A stretch of DNA of 31,679 bases, taken from the NCBI GenBank assembly GCA_903839955.1, contig CAIMEI010000048.1, positions 1 to 31,679 on the forward strand, given 5' to 3'. The stretch's first letter is position 1, and every line of letters starts with the position of its first letter. This DNA comes from Candidatus Falkowiibacteriota bacterium (GTDB lineage Bacteria > Patescibacteriota > Patescibacteriia > Patescibacteriales > UBA12465). Below the pieces are notes generated by a model. It did not search any database and was not told the origin of the DNA. It saw only the letters and a program-made list of their open reading frames with translations. The position numbers and the translations under genes were made by a program. Positions 16,394 through 24,375 of the stretch are shown here, in pieces.

Positions 16394-17659
16394 TTATTCG
16401 TAGCGCAAGGCTTCAATCGGATCGAGCTTGGCGGCTTTAAAAGCCGGGTAAAGGCCGAAAATCACCCCTGTCAAAATAGAAACGCCCACGGCCAGCAAAA
16501 CGGACAGCGGCGAAATCACAAAGGCCCAATCATAGCCGAGATGCTTAAGCAGGACGGAAACTAAATAGGAAATTAGCGCGCCGACAATAATCCCGATGAC
16601 GCCGCCCAGGCTAGTCAGCAGGCTGGCTTCAAATAGAAATTGATTGCGAATTGCGCCATTAGTCGCGCCCACCGCTTTGCGCAAGCCGATTTCGCGCGTT
16701 CTTTCGCCGACGGTTACCATCATAATATTCAAGATGCCGATGCCGCCGACCAGCAAGGCGATGGCCGCCATGGCAGTGAGAAAAAGACTGAGGGCGTTAG
16801 TGATTGTGGAGAGAATCTTCACGGCATCTACTTGATTACGGACAATAAAATCCAGATTGATGTCGTCCTGAATGTGGTGCTGCTGTTTCAAAACTCTCGT
16901 AACGTCCGTCACAGTTTGATCAATATTTTCCGCGGAATCAACTTTGATGCTGATTCCCTGCAAATAGTGAATACCCAGAACCTGCTCCTGGCCAATGGCC
17001 AAGGGCAAAAAAATCTGTTCGTCTTGATTTTGGAAAAAAGAACTGCCGCGCGGAGAAATCACGCCAATCACCCGGAGCGGCACGCCGCCCGCCTGGCTCT
17101 CCACGGAACTTTTAACTTTAATTACTTGGCCGATGGGATTCACACCGGTGCCGCCGAATAAATCATCGCTCACCGTGGAACCAAGCACCACCACATTCGC
17201 TGCCCCCTGGTCTTGCGCCTGAGTAAAAAATTGGCCGGACTGCATGGTGAAATCAGCGGTGCGCGGATATTCGTAGTCGGCGCCGGTGAAACTGACATCT
17301 TCGCTTTTGTTTTCCCAAGTAACCGAGGCCGAACCCAAAACAGAAGCGCTAACCGCCGCGGCGTGCGGCACCTGCGTTTGGCTGCGCAAAGAATTGACGT
17401 CATTTTCCACTAAAGTAGAAATGACCAAACCCGGAACAGGCGGCCCATTGGCCCCGCCCTTGCCGGGCTGGACATACAAAAGATTACTGCCTAGCTTGGT
17501 TACCTGCCCCAAAATCAAACTTTGGGCGCCGGCTCCCAGAGAAATAATAATTATCACCCCGGCCACGCCAATCACGATACCGAGAATCGTCAATAAAGAA
17601 CGGCCCTTTCTCGCCCGTAAGTTTTTGATCACCAGTTTTAACGTCGCCGTAAAATTCAC
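16394..17659 (-). CDS. MacB/YknZ-like ABC transporter permease, first of pump 2
   Basis: 421 residues with the same four-TM MacB-fold plan: TM1 near 20-43 (LLTILGIVIGVAGVIIIISLG), a large extracytoplasmic domain, then C-terminal TMs with GGIGILNIMMVTVGERTREIGLRKAVGAT and the end YPAFKAAKLDPIEALRYE. It resembles the pump 1 permease in this signature region more than its own operon neighbour does, suggesting it is the ancestral partner of the ATPase encoded 4 nt upstream. Confidence 0.9.
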   Translation of the reverse strand: MNFTATLKLVIKNLRARKGRSLLTILGIVIGVAGVIIIISLGAGAQSLILGQVTKLGSNLLYVQPGKGGANGPPVPGLVISTLVENDVNSLRSQTQVPHAAAVSASVLGSASVTWENKSEDVSFTGADYEYPRTADFTMQSGQFFTQAQDQGAANVVVLGSTVSDDLFGGTGVNPIGQVIKVKSSVESQAGGVPLRVIGVISPRGSSFFQNQDEQIFLPLAIGQEQVLGIHYLQGISIKVDSAENIDQTVTDVTRVLKQQHHIQDDINLDFIVRNQVDAVKILSTITNALSLFLTAMAAIALLVGGIGILNIMMVTVGERTREIGLRKAVGATNGAIRNQFLFEASLLTSLGGVIGIIVGALISYLVSVLLKHLGYDWAFVISPLSVLLAVGVSILTGVIFGLYPAFKAAKLDPIEALRYE

Positions 17660-17663
17660 AAAT

Positions 17664-18380
17664 TTATTTGATTAATTCCTTGTCGGCATCAGCGATGGTG
17701 CGGTTTTTCACTGGTTCATCCGATAACAAATTGCCGTCCTTGATTCTAATAATCCGTTTGGCGTGATTGGCCGTGTCTGTTTCGTGAGTAACCAAAATAA
17801 TTGTCCGCCCCTGGTTATTTAATTGCTGCAAAATATACATCACGGCATTGCCCGACTTGGAATCCAAGTTACCCGTCGGTTCATCAGCAAAAATCACCGC
17901 CGGATCGCAAACCAAGGCGCGGGCAATCGCCACCCGCTGTTTTTCGCCGCCGGAAATTTGGTTCGTGTAGTAGTCCAGACGATGAGAAAGCCCGACTGAA
18001 TCAAGAGCTAAACGCGCCAGCTGGTCATGATCCTTTTTTTTGCCGTAAATCAAAGGGAGCTTAACGTTGTCTAGAACCGTGGTGCGCGGCAATAAATTAA
18101 AAGATTGAAAAACAAAACCGATCCGCTCATTGCGGAGCTTGGCCAGATAATTAGCGTCAAAGTCCTTGGTGTCTTGGCCGTCAAACTCAAAAAGTCCGCC
18201 GGTCGGCCGGTCCAAAAAGCTAAGAATATGCATCAGGGTGGATTTGCCGCTTCCCGACGGACCCATGATGGCGACAAACTCCCCGGTTTGAATTTGAAAA
18301 CTGATGTCGTGCAAAACCGAGGTCACCAAATCCCCGCTGACATAGTCTTTTTTGAGATGGTCAACTTTAATCAGTTTCAT
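17664..18380 (-). CDS. MacB/LolD-type ABC ATPase (pump 2)
   Basis: 238 residues. Walker A GPSGSGKST (about 40-48), Q-loop FVFQSFNLLPRTTV, signature ISGGEKQRVAIARAL, Walker B VIFADEPTGNLDS and H-loop VTHET. There is a short C-terminal extension (SDEPVKNRTIADADKELIK) relative to the pump 1 ATPase. It starts 16 nt after the adaptor gene and ends 4 nt before the first permease. It energises the permease pair. Confidence 0.93.
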   Translation of the reverse strand: MKLIKVDHLKKDYVSGDLVTSVLHDISFQIQTGEFVAIMGPSGSGKSTLMHILSFLDRPTGGLFEFDGQDTKDFDANYLAKLRNERIGFVFQSFNLLPRTTVLDNVKLPLIYGKKKDHDQLARLALDSVGLSHRLDYYTNQISGGEKQRVAIARALVCDPAVIFADEPTGNLDSKSGNAVMYILQQLNNQGRTIILVTHETDTANHAKRIIRIKDGNLLSDEPVKNRTIADADKELIK

Positions 18381-18396
18381 ATTGAAGATTTAAGGT

Positions 18397-20151
18397 TTAA
18401 GGCTTGAGATAAGTAACGATTGTCTGCCCCTCGCTGAGGCCGGAAAGTATTTCCACCAAACCGCCGTCCGCTTGCAGACCGATTTGCACCGGCACCTGGT
18501 GATAGGTTCCCTTCTTGAGGTCATCCATCACCCTGACTTGCTGGCCATTTTGATTAACGATGGCACTACTGGGAACCGCCAAAGCTGCCGCTCTTTGCGC
18601 CACCAAGACGGTCATGTTGGCGGTCATGCCCGGTTTGATTTCCGGGATATTGGGAAAATCGGCTTTCACCAAATAGTCCACCACGCCGGAAATTACCGTG
18701 GAGGCTGGATTGATAGTGAGAACTTTACCGCTAAAATGCTTGTCCGGTCCCAAAGCGTCAAAAGTATAGTCCACTGGCTGGCCGGCTTGCAAATTGGCCA
18801 CGTCCGATTCGCTGACATAGGCCTCGGCGTGCAAAGCGTTGATGTCTTGGATGATAATCACTTCCTGCATGGCATTGGCCTGCTGGCCGACCTTGGTGTC
18901 CACTTGAGTGACCGTGCCATCCACGGGCGCTTTCAAGATGGTGTTATTCAGATTGGCGGTGGCCGCATCCACCTGTCCTTGGGCCGAAAGAATTTGCGCC
19001 CGGGCCGCTTCAATGTCGGCCGCTTGCGCGTGAGATTGCAACTGGGTCAAAGCCGCCTGAGCTTGTTGTAAGGCAGCATGGGCGCTATTGATTTGATTCT
19101 GCGCTGCGGTTTTTTGCTGAGTGGCTGACAAGTTGGCATTAGTGACCGCGTTTTGCGAAGCCGTGAGGGCATCAGACAAGGCTTGCTTGGCCGATCTCAC
19201 GGCCGTAATTCCTGAATTTTGCGTGGTGATCTGCGTATTGACCGCGGATTTATAGGCATCTAGCTGAGCCGTGCCGAAGACCGAGCTGGCCACGGAATTC
19301 TGGAGTGCGGAAAGGCAATAATTCAAGGTGGCAACGCTTTGCGTGAGAGCGCTGAGCGAATCGGCGACCGCCTGATTGATGTTGGCGTCGCTCTTATAGC
19401 CTTGCGCCGCCGCTAAACTGGCATTGGCCGTCGCCAAAAGAGGCTGTGTTTGGGCATAACTACTTTGAAAGCTAGACAAACTGCTAGCGTTCAAAACGCT
19501 GAAAGTATTTTTTAAATTATTATCGCTAAGAATCTGATTTTCTTTATCCAAAGAAGCCTGCACGGTGGTGAGCTGACTGGAAATAGTCACTAAAATGGCG
19601 GAGCGCTTATTGTCGGCCTGCGTGGTTGGCGATTGCAAATCATCCAAGGTGCTTTGCGCCTGGCTAATCGTGGCGGAAGTTGATTGCTCCACGCTAGCTA
19701 ACTGCGCCACGGCGTTATTGTAGCTGACTTGAGCGGAGTTCACGGCTTTCTGGGAAACATTGATTTGATCGGCTGTGGCCCCGGAAACAATACGGCGATA
19801 GTTGGCGTTGGCCTGCGCCAAAACTCCCTGCGCGCTGGTGAGCGCCGCCTGAGCGTTCGCCTGATTGAGCACGGCCAAGACGTCGCCGGCTTTGACCGGG
19901 TTGCCCGCCACCGCGTTGACTTGATTCACGACGCCGCTTCCCTGAAAACTAAGGTTCAGATTCACCGCACTGACCACTTGGCCAGTGGTGAGTACCGTCT
20001 GCTTCAAGTCTTGGCGCGCAACCACCGCGGTTTGAATATTACCGGCTGGTTTTTTGTTCTTCGCCACGTAATACCAAACACCGCCGATGACGGCTAAAAT
20101 AATAAGAGTCCAGATGATTTTTTTTCTGGAGAAGAAGCGACGAATATTCAT
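18397..20151 (-). CDS. HlyD/MacA-like membrane-fusion adaptor (pump 2)
   Basis: 584 residues. N-terminal TM (about 12-30, IIWTLIILAVIGGVWYYVA), lipoyl half-domain (GSGVVNQVNAVAGNPVKAGDVLAVL), long Ala/Gln-rich coiled coil of about 300 residues, second lipoyl half (TILKAPVDGTVTQVDTKVGQ), then beta-barrel and membrane-proximal domains ending in SGLSEGQTIVTYLKP. The coiled-coil region aligns with the pump 1 adaptor (both have LDAYK followed by repeated SxxQxA units), so the two are paralogues. The glycine-rich tail of pump 1 is missing. First gene of the MarR operon, with a strong promoter just upstream. Confidence 0.88.
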   Translation of the reverse strand: MNIRRFFSRKKIIWTLIILAVIGGVWYYVAKNKKPAGNIQTAVVARQDLKQTVLTTGQVVSAVNLNLSFQGSGVVNQVNAVAGNPVKAGDVLAVLNQANAQAALTSAQGVLAQANANYRRIVSGATADQINVSQKAVNSAQVSYNNAVAQLASVEQSTSATISQAQSTLDDLQSPTTQADNKRSAILVTISSQLTTVQASLDKENQILSDNNLKNTFSVLNASSLSSFQSSYAQTQPLLATANASLAAAQGYKSDANINQAVADSLSALTQSVATLNYCLSALQNSVASSVFGTAQLDAYKSAVNTQITTQNSGITAVRSAKQALSDALTASQNAVTNANLSATQQKTAAQNQINSAHAALQQAQAALTQLQSHAQAADIEAARAQILSAQGQVDAATANLNNTILKAPVDGTVTQVDTKVGQQANAMQEVIIIQDINALHAEAYVSESDVANLQAGQPVDYTFDALGPDKHFSGKVLTINPASTVISGVVDYLVKADFPNIPEIKPGMTANMTVLVAQRAAALAVPSSAIVNQNGQQVRVMDDLKKGTYHQVPVQIGLQADGGLVEILSGLSEGQTIVTYLKP

Positions 20152-20176
20152 AAAAAAAGATTAATTAATATACTAT

Positions 20177-20206
20177 TATTTTAGTAGCTAAAGTAATCTA
20201 TGTCAA
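20177..20206 (-). promoter_or_regulatory. Promoter of pump 2/marR operon with overlapping palindrome
   Basis: Minus strand -35 TTGACA (20206-20201), 17 nt spacer, -10 TAAAAT (20183-20178). A near-perfect palindrome, TATTTTAG-TAG-CTAAAGTA (20177-20195, 7 of 8 arm positions paired), covers the -10 and half the spacer. It is well placed for a repressor; MarR from the same operon is the obvious candidate. Confidence 0.7.
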
Positions 20207-20207
20207 T

Positions 20208-20230
20208 AAAAAAACGGATATTGCTATCCG
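20208..20230 (-). terminator. Intrinsic terminator of the two-gene unknown operon
   Basis: CGGATA (20215-20220)/TATCCG (20225-20230) stem with a 4 nt loop, followed on the minus strand by seven T (20214-20208). It lies about 30 nt past the stop at 20261. Only one nucleotide separates its T tract from the next promoter's -35. Confidence 0.8.
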
Positions 20231-20260
20231 CTTTTGTGAGCATCGATTTTCTTTAATTGT

Positions 20261-21082
20261 TTACCCGTTGTTATGACAATAATTAATCCAATCAATCGCT
20301 CTTTGCGCGCTCACTTTCGTACCGCTAGGGTAAGGAGCCGCGGGCAATTGATGCTTATCAATTATTTCAAACAGCAGGCAGATGCAGGCGAGAAAGAAAC
20401 CATAATCCACCGGCTTAGCCGATAAAAGTTCATCGGTCATCTTTTCGGCTAATGGCCGTAGGGCTTCTTTCCCTCTATTAACCAGTTCTTGACCGGCGAG
20501 AGAACGATTAATTTCTATCTCAACACTATGGCAACCGTAATGAATATTTCGATAATAATCTTCCACCAGACTCACCGTTAAGCTATCCTTGGCGCTTTTC
20601 ACTTCTTTCAAGACCAGAAATAAAGGCTCCTTGTCTGAGTGGCAGATCACTTGGCTTGCGGCCACCACCATCAGAGAAACATCCACGAGGGCGCCGGCGG
20701 CATTGGTTTTAGTCAGCACTTGCAATTCATTGCCCAAATCGGGTTCAATAATTGCCCAAATTGTCGTGAGTGGACGAAGACAATCATTTTTAGAAGAGAA
20801 AATCTTATCGATCTCCTGAATATAGAGATAGAGATTATCCAGCGAAACGGGCTGAACGCCTTTTTGCGCCAAAGCTGTTTTCACTTCCCCTAAATTTTCA
20901 TCGCCTCGCAAACCGAGATCTTTCTGGGTCAATAGGCCCAAAAGATAGCGGCGCGGATTGAGGTGGGCAGGTGTATTCTTCCTTAGCTCTTTTAAGAGCA
21001 TGGAGACCCGGCTGTCTTGATTAGCAATCTCCAAAACTGGCTGGTCATTCTGACCGGCAATAAACTCAAAAACACTTTCCAT
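20261..21082 (-). CDS. Hypothetical protein
   Basis: 273 residues, soluble, mixed alpha/beta with no recognised motif and no signal peptide. The C-terminal part is hydrophobic-helical (YGFFLACICLLFEIIDKH, about 227-244), but Cys and charged residues make a TM uncertain. It is the second gene of an operon, 13 nt after a 119-residue hypothetical gene, and is followed by a terminator. I cannot assign a family. Confidence 0.55.
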   Translation of the reverse strand: MESVFEFIAGQNDQPVLEIANQDSRVSMLLKELRKNTPAHLNPRRYLLGLLTQKDLGLRGDENLGEVKTALAQKGVQPVSLDNLYLYIQEIDKIFSSKNDCLRPLTTIWAIIEPDLGNELQVLTKTNAAGALVDVSLMVVAASQVICHSDKEPLFLVLKEVKSAKDSLTVSLVEDYYRNIHYGCHSVEIEINRSLAGQELVNRGKEALRPLAEKMTDELLSAKPVDYGFFLACICLLFEIIDKHQLPAAPYPSGTKVSAQRAIDWINYCHNNG

Positions 21083-21095
21083 TTTCTGCTATTTT

Positions 21096-21455
21096 TTAAT
21101 TTACGAAATAACTCTTAATCGCCTCTAATAATTTTTCTAAATCATCAGCCTCACCGAGATTAAAATGAGAATCATAGACGGGATCCAAGTAATCCTTAGA
21201 AGTATCCAACTCGCATTTTTCTACTAGGTCTAGCTTGCGCTGAAGGCTAAGTTCGGTGTAGCCGTTGTAGTGGACACGAATGTCCACGCGACGATCAGCT
21301 TCTTCTATGTGCAAATCGTAGGCCCCCTTAGTGTTGTTAAAACCCTTGATCTTGAGGCCGAGTTCTTTTTCAATGGCAGCCATCAAGTTAACCACCAAAT
21401 CGGCAAATCTTCTCTTGATTTTCGTGAAATCTTCGGAAATTTTCTTTTTTTCCAT
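21096..21455 (-). CDS. Hypothetical protein
   Basis: 119 residues, charged and probably soluble. N-terminal helix (KISEDFTKIKRRFADLVVNLMAAIEKEL), then a beta-rich middle (GAYDLHIEEADRRVDIRVHYNGYTEL), and a helical end (DLEKLLEAIKSYFVN). No family recognised. It begins about 40 nt after a promoter that is interleaved with the preceding terminator, and is cotranscribed with the 273-residue gene 13 nt downstream. Confidence 0.55.
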   Translation of the reverse strand: MEKKKISEDFTKIKRRFADLVVNLMAAIEKELGLKIKGFNNTKGAYDLHIEEADRRVDIRVHYNGYTELSLQRKLDLVEKCELDTSKDYLDPVYDSHFNLGEADDLEKLLEAIKSYFVN

Positions 21456-21494
21456 TTTTTGATATTAAGATTAATTATTCAATTATTAACGAAT

Positions 21495-21524
21495 AAAAAA
21501 GTTTTATCATAAAGATAAAACTTT
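21495..21524 (-). terminator. Intrinsic terminator of the VIT/Nudix operon
   Basis: Perfect 11 bp stem AAAGTTTTATC (21498-21508)/GATAAAACTTT (21514-21524), 5 nt loop, with T's continuing to 21495 on the minus strand. It lies 25 nt after the Nudix stop. It overlaps the next operon's promoter. Confidence 0.75.
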
Positions 21525-21529
21525 GTCAA
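21501..21529 (-). promoter_or_regulatory. Promoter of the 119/273-residue gene pair, embedded in a terminator
   Basis: Minus strand -35 TTGACA (21529-21524), 17 nt spacer, extended -10 TGATAAAAC (hexamer TAAAAC, 21506-21501). The hairpin arms of the terminator form the spacer and the -10. Confidence 0.55.
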
Positions 21530-21548
21530 CAAAAATCACTGCTCCTGG

Positions 21549-22016
21549 CTACTTTTCTCCCAGTTCTTCCAGGGCAGAGTGAGCGTAATTCTTGATTTTT
21601 TCTCTAATATTATAGCTAAAATCATCTAGTTCAGCACCCGTAAACCAGCGCATCTCATCACTTACTTCGTCTGTTCCCTGGGTGATTTTATCGGTCGCTG
21701 CTCGCCCAAAATAGACCAGGGTGACATGCTCGTGGGCGTCGTTAATCCGATGCCGGTTTAGGAATTTGGGCGGAATCAGCTCTTGATAGCCTTCGGCGTC
21801 TTTATCCTCCCAGCTTCCGCCCGCCAGTTTTATTTCCAAGCCAGTTTCCTCTTTCACTTCCCGCACGGCGGCTTGATTGGGATCTTCGTCTAATTCAATG
21901 TGGCCGCCGACGCTGAGCCAGATTTTGTATTTGTCGTGCTTTCTAAGTAGTACCTTGTTTTGATAAACAACAAAGACTTCTACGGTGAAATCTATTTTTT
22001 CGTGAATGTGCGCCAT
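21549..22016 (-). CDS. Nudix hydrolase
   Basis: 155 residues. The Nudix box is complete at residues 38-60: G38, E44, then REVKEETGL with R52, E53, E56, E57 and G59, the metal-binding and catalytic set. The N terminus starts with beta strands (DFTVEVFVVYQNKVLLRKHD). Nudix enzymes hydrolyse nucleoside diphosphate-linked substrates such as oxidised dNTPs or nucleotide sugars; the substrate cannot be read from this sequence. It is 14 nt downstream of the VIT transporter gene, so cotranscribed, and followed by a hairpin terminator. The HINDAHEHVTLVYFG segment resembles NTP-pyrophosphohydrolase-type Nudix proteins. Confidence 0.9.
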   Translation of the reverse strand: MAHIHEKIDFTVEVFVVYQNKVLLRKHDKYKIWLSVGGHIELDEDPNQAAVREVKEETGLEIKLAGGSWEDKDAEGYQELIPPKFLNRHRINDAHEHVTLVYFGRAATDKITQGTDEVSDEMRWFTGAELDDFSYNIREKIKNYAHSALEELGEK

Positions 22017-22030
22017 ATAAAAATTAAAAA

Positions 22031-22720
22031 TTATTGACCGAATAAATGCCCGATTAAATAGCCGGCCAAAGCCGCGCCCATGCCGATCAGCACCATCTGC
22101 ACTCCGGTTTTAAAAGGATTGCCGACCGTGACCTTGGCCTTGTAGATACCGGCCAGCATCAAAGTGATGGCGGAAATAACCAAGGAAGATCCAATCGCCA
22201 AATGAATGGGCAAAAAGAAAAATGGTGTCAGTGGCACAAAGGAGCCAAGCAGAGTGGAAAAACCGACTATCAGGCTGCCAGCATAAATATCCTTATTTTT
22301 AACCTCCACCAATTCCAGCTCCTCCTTCATCATCGTTTTCAACCATTGCTCTTCATCGCCGGTGATATGGTTCACAATATCCGCCAATAATTTTCCCTTG
22401 AATCCCCGATTGGCATAAATTGCCCTTATTTCCTCTCTTTCAATCTCCGGCAGGTCTCTCATTTCACGTTTTTCTCTTTCCAGCTCGGCAAAATAATGAT
22501 CGCGCTCCGCCATTTTGGAGGTGAGAGCGACCGCCGCCATGGAAATGCTTTCCGCAAAAGTGGCCGCCAGCCCGGCCGCGATAATTATTCGAAGATTGCT
22601 GGTGGCCGCCGAAACTCCCAGGATCACCCCCAGAATACCAACCAAGCCGTCTTGGCCGCCCAAAATTATATCCGCCAAAATCGATTTTTTCCCGATACTT
22701 GATAATTCGCCAGTGTGCAT
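22031..22720 (-). CDS. VIT1/CCC1-family Fe2+/Mn2+ transporter
   Basis: 229 residues with the VIT/CCC1 signature near the start (DIILGGQDGLVGILGVILGVSAA) and TM pairs at about 18-70. A cytoplasmic acidic helical region (about 71-150, ERDHYFAELEREKREMRD, EEQWLKTMMKEELEL) supplies the Glu-rich metal-binding surface. Three TMs form the C terminus (about 148-228), ending GYLIGHLFGQ. Five TMs in total fit the family, which exports Fe2+ or Mn2+ in exchange for protons. It heads a two-gene operon with a Nudix hydrolase, a pairing that could link metal and oxidative stress (inference). Confidence 0.87.
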   Translation of the reverse strand: MHTGELSSIGKKSILADIILGGQDGLVGILGVILGVSAATSNLRIIIAAGLAATFAESISMAAVALTSKMAERDHYFAELEREKREMRDLPEIEREEIRAIYANRGFKGKLLADIVNHITGDEEQWLKTMMKEELELVEVKNKDIYAGSLIVGFSTLLGSFVPLTPFFFLPIHLAIGSSLVISAITLMLAGIYKAKVTVGNPFKTGVQMVLIGMGAALAGYLIGHLFGQ

Positions 22721-22747
22721 AAGCTGTGCTTAAAGTATTATTTGTTT

Positions 22748-22756
22748 ATTATAGCA
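22748..22756 (-). promoter_or_regulatory. Extended -10 promoter of the VIT/Nudix operon
   Basis: Minus strand TGCTATAAT with a perfect TATAAT hexamer (22753-22748) about 27 nt before the ATG at 22720. No good -35 is visible at 16-18 nt, so recognition would rest on the extended -10. Confidence 0.5.
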
Positions 22757-22767
22757 TGGATTGGAGT

Positions 22768-22796
22768 TTGACACTCAGCGAGCAAAAGGATAAAAA
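22768..22796 (+). promoter_or_regulatory. Possible plus-strand promoter facing the S51 peptidase gene
   Basis: TTGACA (22768-22773), 17 nt, TAAAAA (22791-22796). No credible plus-strand gene follows; a transcript would run antisense into the peptidase gene at 22861. The -10 is imperfect. Confidence 0.3.
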
Positions 22797-22860
22797 CCAC
22801 ATTTCCGAGGTTGCTCCTAGCTCTCTGACGGAACCATGCGTCGGTAAATTTGTTATTAAA

Positions 22861-23466
22861 TTATCCAATAATTTCCACCTTATTATCAACAACCAGCACG
22901 GCCTGTTTATCAGTAATCCTTTTAATTTCTATACCTAATCTTTTTTCGATTTCATCAACTTTGCCTTCTTCGTCCTCTGTGTAATGAGGCGAGACAGTAA
23001 AATTTACTAAGCTCAAGGCAGCTAGGTCTTTCAACTCTTGCTCGTTGGAATCCCAGGGCTCAGCAATTTCAATATTCGGGGTAACAATTATACTGCCGGC
23101 GCTCGCACCGATGTAAAAAACTCCTTTTTTAATCATTTCAACGATATCCTTATCGAGGCCGCTTTCTTTTATTTTATTTAGCAAACGGAAAGTATTACCG
23201 CCACAAACATAAATCAAGCTTATGGAATCCAGAATTTCTTTGCTTGGTTTTTCGCCTTGATGATAGGTGACTAAATTTCTTTCATTGATTCCGAGTGCTA
23301 ATAATTCTTCTCTACTTTTATTGACGTACCATTTCTCTCGAGGCTCTTCGGCCGCCGATACGACAAACAACACTTTGGCGCCTGAGAGATTTCCGAAAAA
23401 CAAAAACAGAAACTTGTCTTTGATGTTTTTATTAGATAAACCAGTGGAAGTGAGTAATAGTTTCAT
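22861..23466 (-). CDS. Peptidase S51 (PepE-like / class I glutamine amidotransferase-like fold)
   Basis: 201 residues. Nucleophile elbow GASAGS (120-125) with Ser122, preceded by YVCGGNTFRLL, the family's conserved GGN.F motif. A His161 in SPHYTEDEE matches the expected catalytic His. No signal peptide, so cytoplasmic. PepE-type enzymes cleave Asp-Xaa dipeptides; related members are cyanophycinases. Length is somewhat short of E. coli PepE (229). It lies 42 nt after the methyltransferase gene and may be cotranscribed. Confidence 0.85.
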   Translation of the reverse strand: MKLLLTSTGLSNKNIKDKFLFLFFGNLSGAKVLFVVSAAEEPREKWYVNKSREELLALGINERNLVTYHQGEKPSKEILDSISLIYVCGGNTFRLLNKIKESGLDKDIVEMIKKGVFYIGASAGSIIVTPNIEIAEPWDSNEQELKDLAALSLVNFTVSPHYTEDEEGKVDEIEKRLGIEIKRITDKQAVLVVDNKVEIIG

Positions 23467-23508
23467 AGATAATTGATTGAATTGTTTTTCAAATGTTCAC
23501 ACAAATTA

Positions 23509-24375
23509 TTATACCGGTTTCATCACAAACACTGACCCTGACCCGATAAGTTTTAAGACTTCATCGGAATCTATACCCAATCTTTTCGGGGAAACAAGTT
23601 CGCCTACTACTTCCGCCTGGTGGTGAATTTCTACTTCAAATCCCAAATTCTCAAAAAATTCCTTAGCCTGGTTTTCGTTTTCAAATTTATTCTGATCAAA
23701 ATCGTTATTGATTGCTTCGGAAATCTCCTTGTTTTTCCCCGGCATGGTTATGCTGTTTTGGGTTTCTAATAATTTTCTCAAAGTTATATCGGGCGTTATC
23801 CAAACCCCTCCATATTGCTTTAGTAAGGCATGGATATTTTTGGCTACTTCGGCTTTCTCTGAAAAATTTAAATAGCGCAGAAGCCCTTCGTTAATGACTG
23901 TGATTGGTTGGTCTTTTTTGAAATACCTAGCGCTAGCTGCCAGATCTTCCGAGCTAATAGCATTGCCCGCCTGCAAGTGAAAATTATTATTGATTTTAAT
24001 TTTGGATTGGAGGGTGAGGGCCTCTAAAATATTCCTCTTCTTCTCAATCATTAGTGGCAATTCCAGCTCCACATATTCCACAGAGGGGTCCTGCGACCTA
24101 ATGAATCCGCGAGGAGAATATCCCGCCGCTAGTTCCAAAATCTGCTGGCTGCCATTTTTATCTAGTAAACGGTTGACCAGCTTATACCTAGCTTCCAACT
24201 CCGGAGCTAGCCTACTCACCTTAAAAGTTTCACTGACGCCAGCGCTTCCCTGGCTTTTCAGTGTTTTTTCAATTTCGCTAAATATTTCCTCAGAGAATGG
24301 GATATCGGAGAATATTCTGGGATAAGCCGTCAGCCAAGCGGTCTGGCTTATTTTGTCATACTTTGCCGTTTTCAT
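23509..24375 (-). CDS. SAM-dependent methyltransferase (leucine carboxyl/O-methyltransferase-like)
   Basis: 288 residues. Class I SAM motif I ILELAAGYSPRG (about 79-90), then VEYVELELPLMIEKKRNIL, and motif IV-like PITVINEGLLRYLNFSEKAEVAKNIHALL, the pattern of the COG3315/LCM family (ELAAGYSPRG, NEGLL.YL). Family members methylate carboxyl or hydroxyl groups of small molecules or proteins; the substrate is unknown. It is first of a probable two-gene unit with the S51 peptidase. Several AT-rich -10-like sequences precede it, one (TGTTAAAAT) so close to the ATG that a leaderless transcript is possible. Confidence 0.8.
   Translation of the reverse strand: MKTAKYDKISQTAWLTAYPRIFSDIPFSEEIFSEIEKTLKSQGSAGVSETFKVSRLAPELEARYKLVNRLLDKNGSQQILELAAGYSPRGFIRSQDPSVEYVELELPLMIEKKRNILEALTLQSKIKINNNFHLQAGNAISSEDLAASARYFKKDQPITVINEGLLRYLNFSEKAEVAKNIHALLKQYGGVWITPDITLRKLLETQNSITMPGKNKEISEAINNDFDQNKFENENQAKEFFENLGFEVEIHHQAEVVGELVSPKRLGIDSDEVLKLIGSGSVFVMKPV

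Noticed and set aside
10720..20151. Repetitive Ala/Gln-rich DNA in the adaptors as a tandem repeat array
   Set aside because: The repetition is protein-level heptad coiled coil with diverged codons, not a DNA repeat.
22726..22938. 70-residue plus-strand open frame in the VIT/S51 gap
   Set aside because: It overlaps the VIT promoter and the 3' end of the peptidase gene, and the product resembles no protein I know.
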